NCBI GenBank assembly: GCA_039621445.1
Contig: CP154954.1
Location: 35,883,703-35,947,702, forward strand
Origin: Euglena gracilis
Lineage: Eukaryota; Euglenida; Euglenophyceae; Euglenales
Length of the DNA stretch: 64,000 nucleotides
Direction: 5' to 3'
Part shown: positions 34,700-42,772 of the stretch, piece after piece
Layout of the letters: the number at the start of each line of letters is the position of its first letter
Numbering within the stretch: the stretch's first letter is position 1
Notes under the pieces: generated by a model
Database searches by the model: none
What the model saw: the letters and a program-made list of their open reading frames with translations, nothing else
Told to the model about the DNA's origin: nothing
Translations under genes and position numbers: made by a program

Positions 34700-34864
34700 C
34701 CCCAACGGTCATGAGTTCTGGAATTCGTTTGTGTAATGGGGGGAATTGATGAGAGAATAGAGGGGAATGAAATACATGGAGAAAAATGTTTTTCGTAAGA
34801 AGCAGTTTGCAAGGAACAAAAAGTTGCTCTGAAGAAACTCCTGATTGGTAGGTTGTGTGTCGCT

Positions 34865-35038
34865 TCAAATGATATCACTCCTGCGTCCTTGTGAGATCAG
34901 CAGAGCAAAGTTGAGGCACTGATTTTTTAAAAACAACCTGATTTCAGGGTCATCATACAAACATTGATAGATATCCTTCAACTCATCAGCTGACAACCTT
35001 GAATATCCGCCCCTCTTCGGCCGGTTGCGACGAGGCAT
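34865..35038 (-). CDS. Possible small ORF, unknown
   Basis: A 57-codon frame starts MPRRNRPKRGGYSRLSADEL and ends QGRRSDII. It is basic at the N-terminus and then helical-looking, with mixed composition unlike the surrounding repeats. I recognise no family. It lies inside the repeat-rich unit 33.7-35.3 kb and could be the remnant of a transposon gene. It could equally be chance. Confidence 0.2.
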   Translation of the reverse strand: MPRRNRPKRGGYSRLSADELKDIYQCLYDDPEIRLFLKNQCLNFALLISQGRRSDII

Positions 35039-35320
35039 TGAGGTGCATGAAAAAAATTGACCTGTGCAAAAACATGAAATTAAGTGCAAAAATTTTTGTT
35101 ATAAAGTGCAACCATTTCCGTTATAAAGTGCAAAAAAATTTGATATAAGGTGTGAAAATATTGGTATAAAGTGCGAACATTTTTGGTAAAATGTGCAAAC
35201 ATTTTGTTAATAAGTGCAAAAATTTTGTTATGGAGTGCGAAATATATTGGCTGTTAGGTGTAGGAATTTGCCACTCAAAATTCGGAACTGGCAGGCCAAA
35301 TTAGGCATTTGCTACCCATA

Positions 35321-36387
35321 TGAGATAGACAACCTGACCCGGCTTCCGTCACGCCGTCGGCCAGCTGTCGGCCAGCCGTCGGCCAGCCGTGTGCTCCCCC
35401 AAAAACACCAAGCCGGGGCAAGGCATCGGTAATTTTTCCACCTCAAAATTTCGTGCTTTTTTGCAATTTCTTTGTAAAACATAAAAAAGTTAAACGGCCT
35501 GAATCTCCAATCGAAACAAAGCAGCAGGAAAAAAAAACTCCCCCGGGGGGTCTCCTGATGATTGTGTGGGTGTGCAAGTTGCAGACCCCCGCCTCTGGCG
35601 AGGTGCAATGATGTGGGCCCAGACCAGTTTTGTGACAACACCATTGTTACAAAACGTGTTGCCCCAAATTGACTGATTGTTGTTTCTTGTGCAGGGGTGG
35701 GATGCGCTGGACGGCCCTCGGAGAAAATGCGCAAAAAAAGGCAAAAAATGCGCAAAAAATGCGCTGAGTTTGTGACGTTCCTAAGGGAAAAAGGACTTAG
35801 AAAAATTTCCAACAGTAAACCAAAAATTAAACCAAAATAACCAAAAAGTGCTGAAATGAAGGCATTTTGGCCAAAAAATGCATGACCAAGGCGTCACTCT
35901 CCGTTCACCATAACCAACAATGTCAGCCATGGTGCCCCTTACTTGTGACCAGGGGAGTGGTATTCCCGCCTTGGTGACGTGTCAATGTGGGGTCTCTGAA
36001 ACCCCGAGTGTCCTCATCGTCATCGGATGAGTACCCACGCCTCATCACCCGGGGTTTTCTCTTGAGGCGGGTCCCTTGGGTGTAAAAAAAAAAAGTGCAA
36101 AAATGGGTTCGTTGGTTACAGAAATGGGTCAGTTGAACGTGGGCAAAATTAGGTGAGCATGTGATTTGGGTGGAAAATGTGCAAAGATGGCAAAATTGGG
36201 CAAAAAAGGCGCAAAAATTGAAAATGTGCAAAATTGGGCAAAAAATGTGCAAAAAAAATGTGCAAAAAAATGGAAAATGTGCAAAAATGGGGGGGGAAAT
36301 GTGCAAACAAAAAAGCGCAAAAATGCGCAAAAAATGCGCATTTTTGAAAATTGACAAAAATGCGCAAAAATGCGCAACGCATCATCC
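35321..36387. other. Gene-free stretch with TGCAAAAAT repeats
   Basis: 36,150-36,380 consists of TGTGCAAAAA/GGGCAAAAA words 11-14 bases apart; a weaker cluster lies at 35,715-35,765. The long frames over it on either strand are low complexity. No supported gene. Confidence 0.55.
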
Positions 36388-36840
36388 CCCCCCGCTTGTG
36401 CGAAGAAATGGATCCGCCGGCCTCAAAAAGGAGGGAGCCCATGCCATCCTGGTGAGCCCCAGGAGGCCGGGGCGGCGTTGGTACAGGGAGGCCAGTGGCT
36501 TGGCAGTGCACCAAGTCACGTTCCCTAAGGGGGTGATTCGGGACGCGGGGGGGGACGCGGGGGGGGGGGGGGGCGGGGGGGGCGGGGGGGGAACACCCCC
36601 TAAGGGAACACGACTTTTCGGCAGAGGGGAGGAGTTGTGCCGGGGGACCAAGTGGGCCATCACAGCCTTTCTGCTGTGTGGGCACCCAGACCGGTGCACG
36701 CTGGAGGAGGTGACGCGAAGGGAGAGGGAGAAAAAAACCAGGTTCGGGACACATTTTTCAGGGCCACCCCAGGGACAGGGGGGGCCACAGGGGAGGTCAA
36801 GCCGGCACACCTGGGGCAGGTGGGGAGAGCGGACCACCCG
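36388..36840 (+). pseudogene. Retroelement coding remnant upstream of the methyltransferase
   Basis: One frame reads KKEGAHAILVSPRRPG and HQVTFPKGVIRD. After a G-rich inverted-repeat insert it resumes with GTKWAITAFLLCGHPDRCTL and EEVTRREREKKTRFG. Composition and continuity suggest real coding sequence on either side of the insert, and it runs into the methyltransferase with a frame change. I cannot assign a domain; it could be the end of gag or an N-terminal extension of the methyltransferase. Confidence 0.45.
36520..36609. repeat. 90-bp inverted-repeat insert with G-rich core
   Basis: GTTCCCTAAGGGGGTG (36,520-36,535) and CACCCCCTAAGGGAAC (36,594-36,609) are perfect inverted repeats around about 58 bases of nearly pure G. 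It sits within otherwise coding-like sequence, so it is probably a tiny fold-back insertion. Confidence 0.75.
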
Positions 36841-37500
36841 ATGCGGATGCTGGACCTGTTCTGCGGGACAGGTTCAGTGGGGAACATCTACCGCAGCCTG
36901 GTTACCAGGTTACGTCGGTGGGCGTGGACGTCAAGTGGCGGCCAAACATTTGTGTTGACGTGCTAAAATTGAATTTGAAAAAAACAGTTCCGGCCTGGGA
37001 TTTTGAGGTTGTGGTGTGCGGGGTCCCCTGCACCGAATTCAGCCTGGCCCTGACCACCAGGGACCGTGATTTTAAATTCTCTGATCGCCTGGTGCAGCAG
37101 GCCCTGGCCATCATCAATCATCAGATACCTCCGCCCACGGCGGTGGTGGCTGGAAACCCCCGGTACGGGTATCTGCGGACCCGCAGGTACATGGCAGGTA
37201 TCCCACACGTGGACGTGGATTACTGCCAGTACGCAGACTGGGGCTACCAGAAGCCTACCAGGATATGGGTCAGCCCCCATGCCTTGGGTCTCAGGCCACG
37301 GGTGTGTGACGGTCGGACTTGCCCCAACCTGGAGAGCCTGGTACCTGAAGGGGGACGGAAGTGACGGCATAATATTCGGCTCAGCAGCGAACACCAGAAC
37401 CTGCCCAGGCACCTGAAATATCGGATCCCATAGGCACTCGTCCATGACCTGGCCAGAGCACCAGCACCGGAGGCCGAGGCTGCAGTGTCTCCGGGGCCAG
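36841..37500 (+). pseudogene. C5-cytosine DNA methyltransferase of a retroelement (frameshifted)
   Basis: DNA (cytosine-5) methyltransferases transfer a methyl group from S-adenosylmethionine to cytosine. Motif I is MLDLFCGTGSVG just after the ATG at 36,841. A missing base in CAGCCTGGTTACC (about 36,899) shifts the frame, which continues from 36,918 as TSVGVDVKWRPNICVDVLKL (SAM-binding acidic residues). Motif IV is VVCGVPCTEFSLAL with the catalytic Cys. The motif VI position reads VVAGNPRYGYLRTR, so Gly replaces the usual catalytic Glu of ENP/ENV. Motif VIII-like DYCQYADWGYQKPTRIW follows. After a stop at 37,364 the C-terminus resumes in another frame (RLSSEHQNLPRHLKYRIP, a stop, then ALVHDL). 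The compact layout resembles phage-type rather than DNMT1-type enzymes. A retroviral protease follows 60-100 bases later. Likely inactive as written. Confidence 0.85.
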
Positions 37501-37562
37501 AGGGAGCCCAACGCCGGGTGCCCTCGGTCCTGCTCAATGAGGTGGGGTAGGGAGCCAGGGAA

Positions 37563-37960
37563 CGGCAGCTGATGATGCGGGTGCAGGCCAGGGGGCCAGA
37601 CGGACAGTCCCACTTCATCAACGCCCTCATTGACACAGGGGCAGAGGTCAACCTGGTCCAAAGAGGCATGCTACCCAGCTCGTACCTCCTGCCTGCCCCC
37701 AAGCCCCTGTCCCTGGTGACGGCTAGTGGAGCTAAGATGGAAGGGGGGGAACGTGAGGCAACCCTGGACCTGGACCTCCGGCGGGAGGAAGGGCCCCAGC
37801 CTCCTTCTTTGAGGCCGACATCCACGTGGAGGCCGTCATCGGCTTCCCGTGGCTGGAGGAGAACTAGCTCGGGGTGTTCCCACATCTCCGGACCTTGGCA
37901 CTGAGGGGGAAGCAGGTGGTCCTCCTTCGGGGACATGACACGGAGGCAGGGGTGCCACAA
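37563..37960 (+). pseudogene. Retroviral-type aspartic protease, Ty3/gypsy-like
   Basis: The frame from 37,572 has NALIDTGAEVNLVQRGML, with the DTG catalytic triad intact, then LVTASGAKMEGG (flap region). A frame change near 37,800 is needed to reach DIHVEAVIGFPWLEEN, the usual G-hydrophobic-P-W-L end of the fold, which stops at 37,867. Such proteases cleave Gag-Pol polyproteins. Its place directly downstream of the methyltransferase on the same strand, without an intervening gene, indicates that both belong to one retroelement. No RT follows; the element is cut off by unrelated repeat DNA after about 37,960. Confidence 0.8.
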
Positions 37961-39239
37961 GGGGGGGTCGGGGGGGGGGGCGGCCCCCCCCCCCCGAGAT
38001 TTTGGGAAGAAAATTTTTTTTCACTCCACAAAAATGTGTTCTACTTGTGAACCAAAGTTTTGTCCAAATTTATTAGTGAAAAGGTTTCTGATATATGTTT
38101 TAGGTGTATTTTAACATTTTTTTTTTGGAAGGAAAACCATTGCCGTCTAGCTGCCCTTCGCGCAGCACTGAAATTTAACATTTTAGCTCCCTTGTCCCAG
38201 CCCACATTGGTCTTTGGGGTTGGGATAACTTTTTTAAAAAATGGAGGAAAATCCTGCACACACGACCCATCCCCAAGTCCAGCGCACCCACGCTCCACAG
38301 GGGTCCAATCTTAAAAAGATTTTCATGTGACCATTTCACCTTTCTATACAGAAAAATGGCCACCGTTTCGCTACCCTGCGGGTGGCACGTGGTAAAAACC
38401 TTTGCTTTTGTTGATAAAAATTGAGGTGATTGTGACCGTTTTGTGGTTCTGCAAATTTCTTGTGGATAACAAACACGTCACCACGGGGACCCCCCCCAAA
38501 ATCGGGCACGTTAAAGGCAATTTTCAAAAATTTTCGGCGCTTCGCGCCGAAAAGGTATACCCAGCGCCTCCGGCGCGGGACCCCCCCCCGGGGGGGTCCG
38601 GCCCGGACCCACCCACCCCCCCCCCCCCCCCCCCGGGGGGGGGGGGGTCAGGTGACTTAAAAAGAAGCCTGTTCGGGTAGCAGGTTGCGGTTCCATATGT
38701 CAGTCTTCGGCGTTCGGCGGAATGTTCGCCCCCCCCGAGAAAAAATTGATCCGGCACCTATGCACGGAGGGGGGCGACGGTAGTACAATTGGGGTTTTTT
38801 GGGGACCCCCCTCCCCCCCCCCCTGCAGTTGGGATTTTTGGGACCCCCCCCCCCAGTGCCGAACGGTCCGAGACAGATGACCTTTTTGGACCAAAAATGG
38901 CCATTTTGGACCAAAAAAAGGCCCTAAAAATTTTTTCCGGCGCCGGTTTTTGGCCAATTTTGGGGGGGTTGGCAGTACAGTTGGGACCCCAGGACCCTCC
39001 CCCCCCCTGTGTTGAGACAGTACAGCAAAAAGTGCCAAAAATGCAAAAAAATCAGACCTCGGGACCCCCCCTCCCCCCCCCTGCCAAAGCCCCAGGGTGA
39101 GCAAGTTCAGCCAGCAGCCCATAAAAAGGCTCTAAAGCGAGTGAGATACCTGAGAACGGTGGAAAAAGCCAGAGCACTGCGGCTTGCTTGCCAGAGGCAG
39201 CCCTAGGTAAGGACACCGATGAGCCTGAGTGGGAGGAAA
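37961..39239. other. Gene-free stretch with repeat fragments
   Basis: No supported gene. Long C/G runs flank near-repeated words (GGACCCCCC, TTTTTGGACCAAAAATGG) at 38,780-39,010. A fragment of the 11,758-11,966 element lies at 38,488-38,668. Confidence 0.5.
38488..38668 (+). repeat. Partial copy of the 11,758 TIR element
   Basis: It shares CCAAAATCGG, the GTTAAAGGCAATTTTCAAAA block, TTTTCGGCGCTTCGCGCCGA, CCTCCGGCGCGGGACCCCC and the right end TTAAAAAGAAGCC. The left TIR is missing. Confidence 0.75.
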
Positions 39240-40900
39240 AAGTGTACGTCCAACATTTCCTCGCTTTCGCCCTTTGGTGCGCAAAAAGGTAAAAGTTGGA
39301 GTAACAGGAAAAAATGAAAACAATAATATAAAAGATGTTCGCCCTTTTCCCCAATTAAGAGGCACAGCACAAGACACAAGACAGGGGAGAAGCCCTATGG
39401 GCTACGACAAGGAAAAGTGCCAAGTGACTTGGCTGTCCTTTCAGGACTTCAAACGTGAAAAAAAAACCTGGAAATCAAGTCTGGAATCAAATACCAAAAT
39501 GGAATAAGATACCACCTGTGGAGGAGAGAACCAGAATAAGGCTTGAGTATTCCTAATTCAGGCCGTTGGCCATCTCATCCAATGGGTCCATCCATCCATC
39601 CAATGGGTGGTGGTGGATCCCACCACCCATTGCCCATTTCAGACGGAGTAAACAATTTGACCACAGGGTCGAAGACTCCATGACACACCAACCGTACGCA
39701 TAACCAACCACAAGTCTAAAAAGACGACCAAACCCTAACCGCACTGAAAACAGAGCCTTCCCTGCGCCAACTCTCCTAAACCCAAACCTAAACATGTCGC
39801 TGCCACAACCTCAACACTCAACAGTCCCCATGGCCGTTTCTATTGAACCTTCCCTTTTGTTGAACCTTCCCTGCCGCTATACACTTTCCTCTCATACTCG
39901 CTGTCTCCCCTCCGTACTGTGCCCCTCACCGCCCTTCATCTACTTCACCTTCGACTCTCACCCCTCCCACAGTCCCCACTGCATCTGCGGACAATTTAAT
40001 GTAAATATCTCACCCGCCATGAACTTCGGCTCGGAGTGTCCCTCCTAGGCCGCCTGGTTGGCCATCTACAGGAATACCACCCAGCATAGAACTGTGGATG
40101 GGGCTCAGAGCTATATCTGGCCGTAGGCTTATACCTACATACACAGTACCATGGCCTTACGGCTGCCTGGTACACATCCTCCTCCCAGGGCATATGCCCG
40201 CTTTCCCTACTGGACCAGGCCAGTCTGAATGCCGGACACAGTCCTCGGGACGGGGCCCTGTCACAGAGCTGTATGCGGCTTTTGGTTCTCCTGTCACCAG
40301 GGGTGTGGGAAGGAAAGTTCGAAATAACGCAAGAACGCGCAAAAGAGGTTAACCGCTTATGCGGTGCCTACTTATTGCGGCAAAGGGGTGGAAGTGGAAG
40401 AGCCTAGTGGAAAGAAGGGCTGGAAGGTTTCCATTCCAGAAAGTCCCATCCACGCAATTTGGGGTGTGTCTGTGACACGCCGGGCGGTCTCAATCCATAA
40501 TCAGAAAAGATTGCAGGGTAGGGTGTGGAAGGAGGGGGCACCTGGCCACTCATATATGACCAGGGAGAAACACCTATTTACAAAAGCAACTGCCGGCGAC
40601 AGCGATATTTTGCCCAAGGGGGTGAAAGAGAGAGGAGTGGGGGGCTGGTCAAAAGACATTAGATAGAAGTTTTGCTGTGTGGCAGTCTAATGGGGCCATA
40701 TAACCGAAAAGTAACAAGTTGGGGCTATTATTACGGTGTGCGCGCTGTACGCTGTGTATCTTCTTACTGGCGGCATATACCGCTGAGGGAAGGCTTCACA
40801 GCGCGGCGTGGACACGATGTTGTCGATGGGGTATCCCCAGAGGTGTAAACCTCGACAGACGGGCGGTAGCCCAAAAGAGAGGGGGTCATATGCTAAATAT
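39240..40900 (-). repeat. 3' module of the X element, copy 1
   Basis: Blocks recur in the same order at 53,543-54,650: AGTGTACGTCCAA at the left edge, CTTTCGCC..GGTGCGCA, GTACACATCC.CCTCCCAGGG, AACGCGCAAAAG.GGTTA.CCGC, CTGCCGGCGACAGC and CTATTATTACGG.G.GCGCGCTGT. The sequence left of AGTGTAC is unrelated in the two places, so this is an element end. Both copies lie downstream (minus strand) of an X gene. It is noncoding; it could be a 3' UTR or an LTR. The right limit is uncertain. Confidence 0.65.
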
Positions 40901-41105
40901 AAATACATATTGGCAGATGTGCCTGGGATGGATACCGAACCTAGGGCCTACAGGCTTGACGGAAAGGTCAGAACAGGGTCCATGGACCTGTGGCCCGTAA
41001 GCCTGGGGTATCTATGGCACAGATGGCCATTTCGCAGGAGTCGGTGGTCTTATCTCCCGAACGTAATCTCCTTCAGGAGTTTCCACTATCTCCTGTGTCG
41101 GAGGT

Positions 41106-41393
41106 TGTGAGCGCGGGCCAGATTTGAGATTTATTTTTGTAAGAGATGCCAGCAGAAATTAAGCATTGCCTCACAGAGATTTTGGGGAATTACATTTTTC
41201 ACAGGCAAGCTGGCAAACAGTGTACAAGTTTGCGTGGGACTCTGAACTGGATTCAAAGTATCAAGTCTTGTCTTCTGGGGTGCTGTGTGGGGAAGTTTGG
41301 GAAGAAGACCCCTGAAGGCTGAAAAGTTGGAATTGGCCAGAAGTCTGATGTGGTGAAATTATCTGGACACACTGGACCTTCCCCCAACTTGCA
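41106..41393 (+). repeat. 5' LTR of the short LTR element
   Basis: Starts TGTGAGCGCGGGCC and ends CCCCCAACTTGCA. Confidence 0.88.
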
Positions 41394-42484
41394 CAAACTT
41401 GTATGAGATTTGCAGTGCAGAAAAGCCCCGTACAAACGTACCTGTGGAGCCGGGGGACACTCAGAAGTGAAAAGGCATGGAAGTGGCAGGCCAGCTCAGC
41501 AGCAGAAGGGGGACAAGGCAGAGGAAGGCATCAGTTGGCACACAGTGAGATGCTGTGTTGGGCCACCATGATCAACTCTCCAGATCAAGCTAGCAGCGGG
41601 TGATCCTGGAGTTGGTGCTGCTGTGGGTCTTGGTTGGAGCCTGGGCTGAAGGACAGCCGAATGTCAATCACAGCCCGCCATCATCATCAATAATCTATCT
41701 CAATCTCCAAAATGTCTGTCAAGATGTCATTTCAGGGTCAAGTTCAAGTCAAGATGTCAAGTTCAATTTCAAGATCTCAAGGAATCTGTGGTGGAAGAAA
41801 GTTGTCATTTCAAGATTTCAATTTCCCAAGGTCAATCTGTGAAGGAGTTCTGTCATCATTTCAAAGATTTCAAGTTCCCAAGGTCAATCTGTGGAGGAGC
41901 CAAGGTGTGATGTCCAAGATTTCAAGTCCCCAAGTTCAAGATGTCAAGTTTCAACGTCATTGGTCAAGTTCCCCCTGGAGATTTCGGCGCGAGGAGCCTG
42001 ACCTCGTAAAAAACAGTGATCAGGGTTGTGCAACAGCCCTACAAATGCACATCTGGTGATCATCTTCAAGTTCGTCAACCTGTTGCTGCTGTGATGGCTG
42101 TGGTGTGTGCCGCCTCCCCGTCCGGTGCTGGGCCGCTTCAAGGGGGCTCTGCTCCGGTTTGGCTCGGCGGGGGTCGCCAAAGCCCCGGCTGGACCCCATG
42201 GGGGGTCATGTTGTACGGGGTAGGTCGTACGACATGGCTCTCTAAGGGGGAAAGGCTTGGGTTGGAGGTAGGCGGGCCCCACATGGTATTTATCTGTGGA
42301 TGTGGACATGATTACGATTATCTGTGGATTCGAAGATTTTGCAATTTAAATTCGAGAACCGCCATTCGTCACTTTCCATGTCGCTGCTGCGTGTGTGTGT
42401 GTGTGTTGAATTTTTATATCCGGCCCGCTCATTTTTTACTTCCGTTTTGGACAATTGCCTGGCAATTGTTTTTGGGAAGGGGGG

Positions 42485-42772
42485 TGTGAGCGCGGGCCAG
42501 ATTTGAGATTTATTTTGGTAAGAGATGCCAGCAGAAATTAAGCATTGCCTCACAGAGATTTTGGGGAATTACATTTTTCACAGGCAAGCTGGCAAACAGT
42601 GTACAAGTTTGCGTGGGACTCTGAACTGGATTCAAAGTATCAAGTCTTGTCTTCTGGGGTGCTGTGTGGGGAAGTTTGGGAAGAAGACCCCTGAAGGCTG
42701 AAAAGTTGGAATTGGCCAGAAGTCTGATGTGGTGAAATTATCTGGACACACTGGACCTTCCCCCAACTTGCA
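42485..42772 (+). repeat. 3' LTR of the short LTR element
   Basis: The same 288 bases as 41,106-41,393 except TTTTTG to TTTTGG near the start; preceded by the polypurine tract. Confidence 0.88.

Larger units (their letters stand above)
33690..35320. repeat. Degenerate A/T-rich repeats (AAATTAGGCATTTGCC and TTGTTATAAAGTGCAAAA types)
   Basis: 33,690-34,110 carries diverged repeats around AAATTAGG.ATTT and TTTGCCCATT. 35,070-35,290 carries at least seven copies of (A)TTTTGTTATAAAGTGCAAA about 26-29 bases apart. Similar words at both sides suggest one non-autonomous element of about 1.6 kb, with a fold-back unit nested at 34,524-34,699. Ends are not resolved. Confidence 0.55.
41106..42772 (+). 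mobile_element. Short non-coding LTR retrotransposon (TRIM-like)
   Basis: Two direct 288-bp repeats start TG and end CA, and flank 1.09 kb. A purine tract (GGGAAGGGGGG) lies immediately before the right repeat, as expected for a polypurine tract, giving plus-strand orientation. AGGT precedes the left LTR and follows the right LTR, a 4-bp target duplication. The LTRs differ at only one visible position. The interior has no gag or pol; 41,690-41,960 is a degenerate TCAAGATTTCAA repeat. No tRNA primer site is obvious after the left LTR. It inserted just downstream of the X1 coding region. Confidence 0.88.

Noticed and set aside
35923-36357. Minus-strand ORFs rich in Phe/His/Ala (36.1-36.75 kb)
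   Set aside because: They are products of TGCAAAAAT repeats on the other strand.
39794-40048. 84-codon plus-strand ORF and microsatellite CCATCCATCC nearby
   Set aside because: Low-complexity Pro/Ser/Leu sequence without family features; lies in the X 3' module.
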